From: Nectonema munidae
Lineage: Eukaryota > Nematomorpha > Nectonematoida > Nectonematidae
Assembly (NCBI GenBank): GCA_030549495.1
Contig: JAUIRK010000928.1
Span: 261,001 to 325,000, forward strand
DNA: 64,000 nucleotides
Direction of reading: 5' to 3'
The position numbers were made by a program, and so were the translations under genes. The notes beneath the pieces are model-generated. The model saw only the letters and a list, made by a program, of their open reading frames with translations. It was not told the origin of the DNA and did no database searches. Below, piece by piece: positions 35,001 through 46,059 of this stretch (position 1 is its first letter; the number at the start of each line of letters is the position of its first letter).

Positions 35001-38000
35001 AATACATGTTCAAATTCAAATGGGAAAGTTTTTATCGCAAGAAGGCATTGAAGCCGCATTTAAAACATCATTAAAGGAACCCCATCTGTACACAGACCAA
35101 CAACGGCTTTCAAACAAAGGCCATTCTTAAGTAGAAAAGCTTCCATGATTTTGAAAATATATTATCGATGAGTTAATGTGTCTAATTCTTCAGAGAATAA
35201 GAGAACAACTTCTTTGTCAAGGTAGAAACATAATCATCAATGTCTTGGCAACAAAAGGCAACATCTGTGTATTCATCCATAGGACTACTCTCCACGATAG
35301 TCAAAAGTTGCAGCAGAAGATTCTTACTCTTGTCCAAGATCTGATATATGATATCATTAATATGAGAATTGGCATCAATTGGTCTATCGCTGTTCTCCAA
35401 GAATCACTTTCCTTGCTTCAAGAATGCAGCAACGCTAATGAGATCTTAACCAATGGCATGAAGTTTGTTTGTCTGCCCAATTTTGGAGCAATTCTATAAG
35501 AAGCCTCCATTGTTATCTTGTTCTTACGAGCGAAATGACAAGTATAGTCCATACGACTGGCCTTTAGAGAAGCTACTTTTCACTTGAAGTAGCCGTAACT
35601 TAAAATACGTAAACGTGTATGTATCTTAACCAGCAGTCGACTGCAAGATACTCAAATCAAAATGAATCTTTGTAAGATTTCATATTTTCATGCCTCCAAA
35701 CGTTCCGCAAGCGACGCATTATTGCGTACAGAAAACAAGAATGAGCAAAGCAATTAAAATTTGGTTTTAGAAACTTGAAGAAATAAAGATTAAATGAGAA
35801 TTGATAGTTTATTAAGGATTAATTGTAAATCTACAGCTTGTTATCAGCGCATATATGTAAACGTGCATGTATATATGCTCCTCTTTCTCATCTTTTTCAT
35901 TCTTTCTTTCAGTGATTCCGATAAGAATCAGAGGAAGGATTTTTTCGGCCATGGCTTTTTTCGCCAGCAATCGGCATGTATGCACGACTATCTATAACGA
36001 CTTTAATTTTTTCAAACACATATAATTGACATTTCTAAATTTCACCAACCTGACTATTTAGTGATATTTGTAGGCGAGGTGAATGAAATTTGAAATGTTG
36101 GAATCACTACTTTTATACGAAAATCCTAATGTATTGTACATTTGTAAAAAATCTCAAGCACTCTAAAAGTTGGCGATGATTTTAGGAGAATGGCCCTTAA
36201 GAAAAAAACTGACTGCCCAAAATTCACACAAAGAACATAAATATTTCTACTCAAAAACATCCAAAAATACACGCAACACAACTTCGACAAAAATCACTCC
36301 TTTAGATTTTATTACAGCATATCCCCTACTACTAAAACACAAAAAACAAACTACACACAAAACGTAGACATGCGACCTGACTGAAATAGAATTATGCGAA
36401 TAACTAGTAGAAGACTACGAATAAATACCAGCTAAGATGATTGCACATATCCTGAACCTCTTTTACTGCTGCATTTCAATGTTTCTCATTGGAGAGCAGT
36501 CACAAGCATGTGCCACTAAACTACAAGCCTGTGATTTCCCCAATAATTCTCAAATCTACCACGACCCCTTGAGGAAGTTCAAACGACCCCTCTAAGGGGT
36601 TACGACCCTCAGGTTAAGAAACACTGATCAAAGAGAATAAAATAATCATAAATATAAAAAGTGATTATTTCACAGAATCTAAAACAAAGTTTTGCTTTAA
36701 AGAGATGAAAAAGAGTTTTAAGAAGATATAGAAAACTTATTTCCATACACGGCAAAAACTAAAAATTAATGAAGGACAATTTAGAAACGATAGAAAGGGT
36801 GATGCAATTAGCTAAACATCTTATGGGAGTAAAAATGCGTGCTTAAATTGGAAAATATGCACTTAAATGAGTTAAAAAAGAAATTGAACAGATGGTAAAA
36901 AAAATTAAATATTAAAAAAACCTTTGAGCAGGTGTTGGGTTTAGTATGATTGATTTTTCGCCATTTATTATGCCTTTTTCTAAAGAGTGCATCAAAGTTC
37001 CTGAAAAAAGTTAAAAATAAAAATTATACAAATTACAAGACACATATATATATACTTTATCATATATGGAATAAGAGAAAAAGAAAATAATCCTGATTTG
37101 TTATTTAGAATGACTGCGTCCCTACCAATAATAGCGGGGCAATCTGGATCAGAAATCGCTAAACTTCTTCAGAAGACTAAAAGTAGGGTACTAAAATCAT
37201 CGTCACTTTATTTATCAGAACACCAAATCTACATCCTACTTAGCTCCATAAGCAGCAAATGATTTTAAATCATAATTTGTTTCGTTTCTGTTTTTGATCT
37301 TGTACAATAACACAAGTTGCCAACAGATCATGACATTGCTTTATCGTGACTACGTTGCCGGGGTATTTATTAGCATTGCTTTTGTGTTTATGTAATTACT
37401 ATTTAATATTTGGAAAGCGTTTTCAATATAAATGAACAAAAGTTATGCTATTTTAAAAGTAGAAGCGAATATTGTTGAAATTATTGGGAAGGGGGTGAAA
37501 TTTTTTCAATTGATCTACTCTAAAAACTTCATACATAATTTCAAATATTATTTAGGGATTTTAATTGCTGAAAAATATTTATTGAATTCTGTATATTGTT
37601 TCATAACATGATTCCTGAAAACAAAATTCTTTGTATTGTTGAATAGTACAAAAATTCTTGTTTATTGTTGTGTCATTGTAACAATTAGCAATTTGATTAC
37701 GCTATTCCTTCGCTTGCCTAATGATATTGGCTGAAAGAGACTATAATAAAAAATAAAGAATTTTTGTAGAAAAATAAAAGCGAACCTTCAACAGGCGTGC
37801 AATTGAATTCCTTGGCCACTTTGTAAATATGTTCAGAAATGGTGGTATTGCTAACACCAGGCTTGAGCAAGCGCATACAAACTTCAGCGCAGTAGTGAGA
37901 TGCTAAAATCGCGTCTGCTGCCTTTCCTTTAACGGGAATATCCTAATGACGGCGATGTTTTAATGAGAAGGAATATGACGGAGATATTAAATTTACTTTG

Positions 38001-41000
38001 CTAGCTCCTAGAACGAATGAGTGTGCTACGCACGAGATATATCCATCCACATGCACTGCAAAGTCTCTAAGCAAAAATAAAAACTACATCGATACAAGAG
38101 AGAGAATCGCGTGAATGAATAGACTGGGTATTTTTGACAAAGAAAATTTGTCTAAAATATCTTAGCCTAGTGAAATTATAGTTTTCATCAAAATCAAGAA
38201 AAAATCATTTATGAAAGTGTAGGTAAAAGAGAAAAAATAGATAATAAGTTTGGAGAGACATCAAAAACAGAGTTTAAATGTATTTTAAAGCTAAAAATAT
38301 TTGCTTCTTTCCTTGTTTTGTTGAAGAAGAGTTTGAGTAAAGAAAGTAATGGAAGAGGTATTGGGAATGATGTTTTTAAGAACACTTAGAAATAAATAAC
38401 ATACTCCATTATCATCATTGGATGATTTTTTTCGATTTAAATTTTTGGCATAGTTTTACTCATGTTTCATAATCTTAAAATTACACATTTTACTTTTTTG
38501 ACTAGGATTTATAGAAGAAAATATAACTGTATTAAAAATTTTATGATCTTAATTACGTAATCCAACAACCCTTGGGTGAAATTTGAAATTCTATGTGTAG
38601 AAAACGTTTTTTCAAATGACACTTCATATGTCAATACCGATAATATAATCAATAGCTAAATTTCAGCTGCATTTTCCACTTATTTATCATTTTGATATGC
38701 TTTATTGATTTTTGCTTTTCATCTAACAGCTGTTTAATTCATTGAAATATCAGCATTCATTGTTTTACATATTTTTTGAATCTTCAAGATTTTTTTTACT
38801 GATTTCCTTTATAATTTGATTTTGATATAAATTTGTCTCTTGATTTTAAAAGTGATCATAAACCAGCGAACATTTTATGAGAGCTTGAGAAAAACTTTCT
38901 TGAAAAAATCGAAGATGAGAATGAAGATAGTAGTAGTTATTGTAATTATTTCGATGAAAAAAAGAACGAACGGAGTTATGGTCAAAAGATGGAAGCTTTA
39001 CTTGGAGCACAGATTTACATTTCGCCACAAATAAAAAAAGACATCAGTATACAGGTTACTTTAATAAAAATTGTTTAAAAAATTTCTTTACATTGCCTCC
39101 TTTCATCAAAACATCAGGTGTATTTAAAAAATTCATCATTTACAAATGTTGAAGTTACTCAAAGTCACATAACAACAAAGGAGGCGACGTAAAGAAATTT
39201 TTCAAACAATTTTTATTAAAGTAACTTGTATACTGATTTCTTTTTTATTTGAGGAGAAATAAAAAACACAAAAAGTGTATAGAATAAAAAATAATAAATC
39301 ATTCTAAACTAGTCTTAAATTTAAACTATCATAGTATGTCATTCAATCTTCAATATTACAGGGGTTAATTTGCCTCCGAATAATTTTATATCACTTCTTC
39401 ACTATACACAAAGAAAATTCACGGAGAGAAATCATAGAAATGCCTCCAAAAAACTACCCACTACGTGGTATATATATATAGGCGAATGAATAATATTGCC
39501 TAGATGCCTGGCCTTAATACTACAAGGTCTTGGATTCGAATGGCGTATCAAGCCTTTTTAGTTCATAGTTCGATACAAAAAGCACAGCTATGTCTTTCAT
39601 TCTCCTTTTTCACTTGATTTATATTTAAAAGGAACAGTCGTCTGCTTTGTAGGGATAGCTGGTTAGTTACATGGATATTTAGTTAGTAAATGAATAATTC
39701 AACCTTTTTCTATGACTTACAAAAATATAAGTCCTGAGGACTAAAATGATAAACATTTCTATCTTACGTTTTCCCAACGTTGCACAGTAACAAGAGTTTC
39801 TATGAATATATTTTTAATCTAGTAACTATTTTTAGAATCAACAAGCAACAATTATTACGACTCCGACTCCTCTTTAAAAGGTACACTCCACAATTATGTA
39901 GTCAACGCTCAGTAAGCTGGCGAATTTTGTCCCTTGTGTTTTTTCAGAAGTCAAAGTTTTCGGATTTAAATGATTAGTTAACTCAAGATTTTCACGTCTT
40001 ATCATTATATTACACATTTCATTTAATGTTTTTAATTTGCATTTTAAATATTGTTTAAGTTCATTTAATATTTTAGTTAAATAGTATTAAAAAAAAGGAA
40101 AAATTTTCTCTAATATAGTTGAGTGATAGGAAAAAGTAGTCAGATAGTATTTCATAGCAGACATAAATTCAAGAAAAATGGAAAAATCGCCTTTTTTGTG
40201 ATTTTAAAATGAAGTGTTCTATAAGAAATAAGAAAAATGTCTTAACTTACATTTTAATAAGATCTAAATATTTTAATTCGACCTTTTTATCTGTTTCTAA
40301 GGGAGAAAAGTTGCAAATACAATTGTTTATGCTGATGCAAGTTGGAAAAGCAATTCCTTAAAAACGAAAAAAAAATTATTATCAAGAAGCTAAAAAAAAT
40401 TAAATGCAATTTTTTCAAACCCTTTTTAATTTCTTTATTTCTACTGAAAACTTTTGACGTTTCTTCTAATAGTTGCTCATCTGACCAAACACACAAATCG
40501 TAAACAGATGCTCCAGGAATACAACGTTCAATCAAATTGGATAAAACTTCTAAAAAAAATTATAAAAAATATTTAAAAAAAAAATTTATTTTATCAATAA
40601 AAAATTATAACTGCTTGTTCACTTCGTGTTTTCGCTATATTTCAGTCCCATTGGGCATATTGATGTAAAACTGGATTCTTAGCAATCATAACTCTGAAAC
40701 AACGCAAAATCTAAGAGATGCTATATCCCGGGCGATATTTATACATTTTTTTCAAAAATAATTTTTTCTATATGCAAAATTATTGTGAATGAATGCTTTG
40801 AGTATTACTTGTATAACACAAACAACATTTACACATTTCATAAGGATCTAAAATATTTTTCTTTCACGAAATGAAACTATCACCCCCACCCTCTAAATCC
40901 GGCACTGCTGTGAAAACAACAGTACGCAATAGGCATTTAATTAAACCAATGAGGTGATGAATATCAAATACTCATAAAGGTGATTCCATTATCACCATTA

Positions 41001-42857
41001 AAATAAAATTCATTTGGGTTATGACATTGAACTTAGAAATATGTCTTTCTTCAATCAAATTTATCAGTTTCAACTAATAAAGTAAAGTATATTTTTAAGT
41101 TGTTATCTTAAAAATCTTATTTTCAAAGCTTTCAAAATAAGTTTTAACAATACAAAAAAAATACTAAATGTTACAAGAAAAATTATTAATTGATTTGAAT
41201 CATCTTTGACTCCGTAGATGGAAGTAAATAAAATAGCATCAAGATGTTATCACTTTTAATATATAATAAAATAAATCCGTGGTTAATTCATAAGAACAAG
41301 AGAAAAGATAGGGTTTATCTTTCTATTCTAAAAGTAACAGAAGCAAACGAAATATTTAAGAACAAATAATTTGATTTTTTAAAGTATATTTTTCGATTCT
41401 ATTATTTAAAATCGTGCAAATTGCAAAATATAGTTAATAATTTTGTAACATCGTCTTTCCAAATGAGGTATATCAAATCTTACATCTAGCAAAATATGAA
41501 AAAAAGTAATCAGACGATATCTAATGCAAAGCAGAAGATTTGAATTTAAAAGCATTAATAAACGCAGGCGATTCACATTTTTGTAAAGTCCACATATGTC
41601 GACTGTGGTCAATAATCGGTTAAGGGGTTATTCATTTATCAACTAGTTTCATGAATGTATTGTTTTATTTGGATAGTAAGAAACCATTCAATAAAAAAAC
41701 TATTTTAGCAAAAACTATGGCCTGTTGAAATTATAAATCTAGTTCTTTACAATATGAATTTTATATATTGGTTATGTACCCAGCAGAGTTACGAGAAACT
41801 TTACAAAACTTGACTAAAATTGTCAAAGGAGGAGTTGTCGTAGCCAGAAGCTGAAATAGAAACAATTTTATCATCAATCAAAATTTTGATTGACATTGAC
41901 AACAAATTGAGTACGCTTAATGAAAAAAATATGTATACATAAATGTTATGTTTTGCAATTATAAATTTTAAGTTAAAAACTAAGTTATAGATATTATAAC
42001 ATCTAAATTTTATTGAAAAAATGTACATTCGATTTTGATCGAGTTTTTACATGATAGAATCGTTAAACTATGATGAATATCATATCAAAACTTCGAAATT
42101 TAAAGGGATTTACATCATAAGGTTGTAGGTGAGATGAGAGAGCTAAAATGCCCCAACCTTTTACTGATAGGGTTAATTACTTTGCTTATTTGAAATTTTT
42201 ATTTTATAAATTACAATACATTCTTTTCAATATATTCTATATATTAGTATTGGTAGAAACCTAATTTTCTTATCCGCACAACTAAAGTTCATATAAAGTT
42301 TAATTAAGTGTTTGTGACAAAATTAATGTCAATAGATTTATATATTTGTGATATTTAGTATGGTTTCTTTATGAATTTGAGGTTATGATATACAGGTTAC
42401 GTTACATCATAAGATTCAAATTTAAAAGAAATCAATTTAAATTTTCAATACTTTGGGTAGAACTTTTACTGGTATTTTTTTAGTTTCTTATAAAAAAATA
42501 TGACTGGATATAAAATAAAGAAAAATTTAAAGCAAAAAATTTCTTCAAATATAAAGAAAAAATTCACAAAATATGTTCAATATTCCAATGATAAATGAAT
42601 ACGCATCGTTGATAGAATACAAAATCAAACAGTGATTTTATACTAAAAACATTTGGAAGAAGAATGTAGATGAAAATATAGAATGTCTCGAGTGGGTTCA
42701 AATGAATCGAAAAATCAAGATATTATTTAAAGATAGTACTCTTTGTTATTTTGGCAGCCATTTGATATTTTGTTACTACAATATCATTTTCAATACTTTC
42801 TTCCTTATCATTATTTGAGTCAGAACTTGAACTTCGGCTTCTATCGGATTTAGCCAT
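23055..42857 (-). CDS. PA2G4: Proliferation-associated protein 2G4 (EBP1), complete, 12 exons
   Basis: PA2G4/EBP1 is a catalytically dead methionine-aminopeptidase-fold protein that binds ribosomes and RNA. Exons, in transcript order: 42857-42740, 40549-40421, 40356-40251, 38066-37997, 37942-37786, 37000-36922, 33595-33517, 30655-30577, 26008-25957, 25867-25770, 25059-24932, 23216-23055. All junctions are AG/GT with agreeing phases, giving 1257 bases (418 codons; human 394). Recognisable blocks: [135 protein letters not shown] and a Lys-rich tail [12 protein letters not shown] that matches the human RNA/ribosome-binding tail. The start ATG opens a Ser-rich segment ([17 protein letters not shown]). 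Exons 6, 7 and 8 are each 79 bases. Introns hold several transposon relics. Confidence 0.93.
24391..24532. repeat. Two-unit tandem repeat, about 77-bp period
   Basis: CATATACTAATTACTTCTTA... to CATGGATAT is followed by a diverged second unit CATTTACTAACTACTTTTTA... to CATGGATTT. It lies in the last PA2G4 intron. Confidence 0.65.
24752..24860. repeat. Recent 74-bp-period duplication
   Basis: The block AGCTTTGAAACTGGAAATCA, running on to ATTAACATCA, occurs at 24752 and again at 24826 with almost no change over about 34 bases. Between the copies lies AT-rich spacer. It lies in the last PA2G4 intron. Confidence 0.75.
26321..26354. repeat. CA/TA dinucleotide microsatellite
   Basis: CACACACACACACA followed directly by a TATATATATATATA run. 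Confidence 0.8.
26463..26880 (+). repeat. Array of a dispersed repeat (TTCATATTTTGCTAGATGTA), three partial units
   Basis: Units at 26463, 26573 and 26762 share TTCATATTTTGCTA, then (first two) TAAGATTTGATATAMCTCATT, CGATGYTACATAAGTTATTA and, in the last two, TTTTAAATAATATATTTGTC. An inverted copy lies at about 41395-41500 on the other side of several PA2G4 exons. No coding content was recognised; probably part of a transposon that I cannot name. Confidence 0.6.
27594..29394 (+). mobile_element. ZBED5/SCAND3-like hAT transposase relic, nearly full length
   Basis: Pieces in order: [102 protein letters not shown] and the dimerisation part [40 protein letters not shown], ending at 29210. The order is that of ZBED5/SCAND3-type (Buster) hAT proteins. 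It is broken by several frame changes and stops. The right end, as reverse complement, is CAGAGTTTCTCAACCTTTGA next to CTCTAGAA; no matching left end was found. G+C is far higher than the flanks. In the PA2G4 intron 26009-30576, antisense to the gene. Confidence 0.85.
29780..29995. repeat. Imperfect inverted repeat, AT-rich
   Basis: TTTTTTCAATTCCAATTTGC near 29812 is matched in reverse complement by GACAAATTAGAATTGAAAAA near 29949, with repeated AAAAGACATTTAGAA units inside. Probably a decayed fold-back element in a PA2G4 intron. Confidence 0.4.
33915..36626 (-). mobile_element. hAT (Buster-type) element, 2.7 kb, transposase decayed
   Basis: Ends are CAGTGGTTCTTAACCT (left) and, as reverse complement, CAGTGTTTCTTAACCTGAGG (right). 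Inside on the - strand, weak blocks run right to left: [12 protein letters not shown] (about 35095), FVIVKAL-type and HTELCWLS blocks (34980-34890), and near the left end [20 protein letters not shown] followed by MAAKQ (34160-34260), the usual ZBED5/SCAND3 C-terminus. The 8 bases on each flank (AAAAGGAA, ATCAAAGA) do not match clearly, so it is older than the copy at 21986. It enlarges the PA2G4 intron 33596-36921. Confidence 0.7.
39029..39250. mobile_element. Fold-back MITE, about 220 bp, with about 75-bp near-perfect inverted repeats
   Basis: The left arm ACATCAGTATACAGGTTACT... to CATTGCCTCCTTT is matched by the reverse complement of the right arm (GTATACTGATTTC at the far end) with only a few mismatches. 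The loop (about 39105-39175) is unique. The high arm identity suggests recent origin. In the PA2G4 intron 38067-40250. Confidence 0.75.
39486..39600 (+). mobile_element. tRNA-derived SINE, family 1, diverged
   Basis: Keeps ACAAGGTCTTGGATTCGAAT, GTATCAAGCC and CATAGTTCGATACAAAAAGC in the same order as the better copies, with a shortened, changed head. In the PA2G4 intron 38067-40250. Confidence 0.6.
41505..41640. mobile_element. Fragment of the AATCAGACGAT / GCAGRCGAT MITE family
   Basis: AATCAGACGATAT and CGCAGGCGATT lie in the same arrangement as inside the TTAA-flanked MITE at 49368-49497 and the related element near 60548. The left TTAA end is missing. It lies beside an inverted copy of the 26463-26880 repeat. 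In the PA2G4 intron 40550-42739. Confidence 0.4.
42150..42176. mobile_element. TTAA-type transposon end (ACTGATAGGGTTAA)
   Basis: CTTTTACTGATAGGGTTAAT is almost the same as ATCACTAATAGGGTTAAT at 49580-49597; both look like piggyBac-type right ends next to TTAA. No left partner was found for this copy. Confidence 0.35.
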
Positions 42858-43043
42858 TATTATTTTTAGAGAGTTGATCAATACAATAATTATAATTAAA
42901 AAAATAAAAATAGAATAGAATAAAATACGTTTAGAGAGAAAAAAAATATTGCAACAAAAAGTATGGTTTATAAAAAAACATATAAATATATATATTTTTC
43001 CATAATGAGTATAGCATTTTAGCTCATTTTAGACACGCATCAA

Positions 43044-43144
43044 TGTAGGTAGGTAGGTAGGTAGGTAGGTAGGTAGGTAGGTAGGTAGGTAGGTAGGTAG
43101 GTAGGTAGGTAGGTAGGTAGGTAGGTAGGTAGGTAGGTAGGTAG
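43044..43144. repeat. (GTAG)n microsatellite, about 25 units
   Basis: An uninterrupted tetranucleotide array. It lies about 190 bases upstream of the PA2G4 start codon, between the gene and a LINE relic. Its perfection suggests that its length varies between individuals. Confidence 0.95.
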
Positions 43145-43319
43145 AGATATCAAAGCATTTTGTAAATTTAATTGATATGTTTGCAAATTTCTTGATAAAG
43201 TTGAAGAGAAGAATGCTAAGAAGGAGGATTGGAGAAATGATAAATATATATTGAGAAGGATTGTTGGTTTTATTGTGGGCTAAGATGAAGAATTGGTTCA
43301 ATAGAGACTATTGAAGCCG

Positions 43320-45060
43320 GAGAATAAGTTCAAGAGTTCTGGGTGACTAATGATGTCGCTTAGATTAGTGGGAAAGTGGCCAAGGGTTGAGGCGCAAGTG
43401 TTGATGAATTTGTGTCGGTATGAGATAAAGAATGGATAGAGAAATGCGAGGTGGTATGGTATTTTAAAGAGGACGTGCAGAACCAACACGTCAGGTTGTC
43501 TGATAATTTAATAAGAAAGAAGTAGGTTTTGCACGAACAATGACCCCAGAGCCACCTAATATTAGATCTCGATGGAGTGTATTTGTGTGAAGCCCAGGAT
43601 TGGTGTTTGTCATTGATATAGGATATGCACAAAGCAGAGTGTTTGTGGAGTTGGTGAGAGAGTTTTAATGTTACGAAGTAGGATGTTGGGGTGTGCTGGA
43701 GTCAAATGTGTAATGCATGACCTTGGTAAGGTTCTTTTAGCGAGTGTCAACCAGCAAGTTTTCTTGTATGTTGGAGTGAGCGGGGCACCAGAAAGGGGAG
43801 ACAGTAAAATGAGCGGAGAGGAGCCTTAGTTTTGAGAACAAGATTGAAGCAAAGAAGGGAATGTTTTTGTTATGGTGTAGATCGTGCGTGATGTTAAAGG
43901 AGTCTATATAGAGAAGAATATGAGTGAAGCATGTGAAGGTATTGATGTGTTGGGTGATCTAATCGCATGAGGGGAATAAAACTTGACACTCAGCATCATA
44001 AGTTGTAGTTAAATGGTTTAGAGGAGAGCTTGTAGAAAAGAAGGGAGATAGAGAGGCGCCTACGTAGAAAGCGGTGGCGATAGCGCATTTTTGCGATGTC
44101 TTTGAAACACATGTGGAGATTTTCAGAGTTGAATGGTCGGAACGATGTCTGAGCTTTTTTACCTTAGCGGCGAGAGATTTGTTTGCGTGAGGAGTGATAG
44201 CAAAAGGAAGGGACGAAGAAGGATTCATTTTTGATACCTATTTTTTCGATATTTAAATTAAAAAGAGCAGAGAACTTTTACTTAAATTACATCATATAGA
44301 TTTTTAATGATAGATAAAAGGCCAACTCTATAAAGTACTTAAAAAAAAGTACTGCCTCATCTTTATTTTCCAAAATTTCAATCAGATAAAAGTTTAAAAC
44401 TTTAGTTCAGTAGTATTCTTTAAATACAATTCGGTGGTCTTTAAAATATTAGTCAAATTAGTTTTCAATTTACAATGAAGAAATTCTTCAAATATTATTG
44501 AGAGTGCAGAAATTATAGAAACGTGTCTGTAGTTATCGACAGATTTTTATATATAGGCACAAACTTTTGGATTCTCCTTATAATTCGCCACGTCATTATT
44601 AAAAAAATTTTCAAAGTATTATATTGATATAGCATCCGAAATGTATTTATAGGGATAAGTGACATAACAATAATTAAACTATAAAAAACTGTCAAGTATC
44701 AAAATTAAAATCTCAAAAAAAGGTATTGAAGTTATTTCTATTTACATTATAACTAAAAAAAAATAAATACTAGTATGAGCTCCTTAGTGGTAAATATCAG
44801 TCTGTAAATGTTATGAACAGTGACTTTCTAGAAATTAGGTAACTCAAGAAAGATACCCTGATACTCAAAAGAATTTTTGAAACGTTGAATTTTTTCAAGT
44901 TTGTAAATTACATTCTCTCTTACAAAAAACATTAGACCCCCGTGCTTAGAACTCAGCCTCTGGAAAGCTAAGAATAAAAAAGTAAGGTATATGAAACAAG
45001 TTTCAATATCATCAAACCATTTCTCTTGTAGATAAATAAGTGTCAAAGATTTAAGCATGC
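43320..45060 (-). mobile_element. LINE relic with endonuclease and RNase H pieces
   Basis: Reading leftward from 45058, LIYLQEKWFDDIETCFIYLT, KHGGLMFFVRENVIYKLEKI and IFLELPNF fit the AP-endonuclease domain of a non-LTR retrotransposon (the LQE.W and GG...FV.E pattern). From 44228, DAECQVLFPSCD, HILLYIDSFNI and VSPFWCPAHSNIQENLLVD (near 43800) fit an RNase H domain (AE, DS and W-PAH signatures). The reverse-transcriptase part between them is lost or unreadable, and frames change often. Whether the two pieces are one element is inferred from their order and strand. Confidence 0.55.
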
Positions 45061-45283
45061 ATAAATATAAATTTTCTAAAAAAAAATTTGAGGTAATTAA
45101 ATTTACTAATTAGAGATAAATTATAGAGTTTTTATTATTATTTTATTATTTATTATTTGAAACAAGAACAAAACAATATGTTTATATGTTCTATAATATA
45201 ATAAATCTTTAAACTTTATAAGCTTGCAAATTTGTTAAAGATTTCTCCTCTGCTAACTTTTTAGTTTAGTAACAGAATCAAAG

Positions 45284-45428
45284 GGGGCGTGATTAAGGTT
45301 GGTTAGGTACTGTGTTTCGATAACTCAAGGTCTTGGGTTCGATCCCCCATCAAGCCTACTTTCTCTTAGTTCGATACTAGCGGCGCAATTGTGCCTTCTC
45401 GATGAAAACACCCCACAGTACCTTTACC
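45284..45428 (+). mobile_element. tRNA-derived SINE, family 1
   Basis: The best-kept copy: GGTTGGTTAGGTACTGTG, GGTCTTGGGTTCGATCCCCC (perfect B box), ATCAAGCCTACTTTC, GTTCGATACTAGCGGCGC, tail GAAAACACCCCACAGTACC then (TTTACC)2. Confidence 0.8.
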
Positions 45429-45769
45429 TTTACCTAAAAAAATAAGTCGTTATAAAAATATACATTTTTTACCATCTTTAGTCATTAGTTTTTATGATTC
45501 TTTTAACATGTCTAGTTCCTTTATAACATAAAAGCACGAGAAGTTCAAAGAGTCAGACCCATCTTTATTACAAGTAGCGCATTTATATTTCGATATATCA
45601 TCTTTACTCTAGCATAAATTAGTGGGTTTTACGCCCCATCCCTGTTCACTAAAAAAATAATTATACATTTTTAGAAAATATTAATCAAAATTTGAGATAT
45701 ATATAATAAAATATACCTTTAAATTTTAAATAATATATATAATATTTATACAAAATCGGTAACGCTGGT

Positions 45770-46059
45770 TTCATTTCTGGATTCATTTCTTATATTTAGG
45801 ATTTGAAAATAATTATAAGTGTAGATCAAATTTTTGGTTTATTATTAACATTTGTCTACAAAAATATTGATTAAAGTTTTACATGAAATATATGTTTTTA
45901 TACCGAATCCATCATGACGATTTTATTTTTGAACTCATTTTTTACATTTAAGATGTGAAAATACCAATAAATGTTAATCAAATTTGCGGTTTACTTCTAA
46001 AAATTGTCTCCAAAAACATTCATTCAAATTTTACAATTAAATATATGTTTTTATACCTT
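45770..46059. repeat. Two-unit diverged tandem repeat, about 150-bp period
   Basis: Both units contain ATATATGTTTTTATACC at the end, a TCAAATTTKYGGTTTA centre and a CATTTCTTATATTTAGGAT-like start. A partial third unit may precede them (45660-45720). No coding content. Confidence 0.5.

Noticed and set aside
38840-39034. Overlapping ORFs on both strands
   Set aside because: Acidic/Lys-rich reading continues into the fold-back MITE; no motif and no fitting splice sites.
40870-40912. Transposon end (GGCACTGCTGTG) and a similar one at 51225-51275
   Set aside because: Single ends without partner, duplication or coding part; too weak to list as elements.
43029-43301. ORF with repeated YLPT on the - strand
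   Set aside because: It is a translation of the (GTAG)n microsatellite, not a gene.
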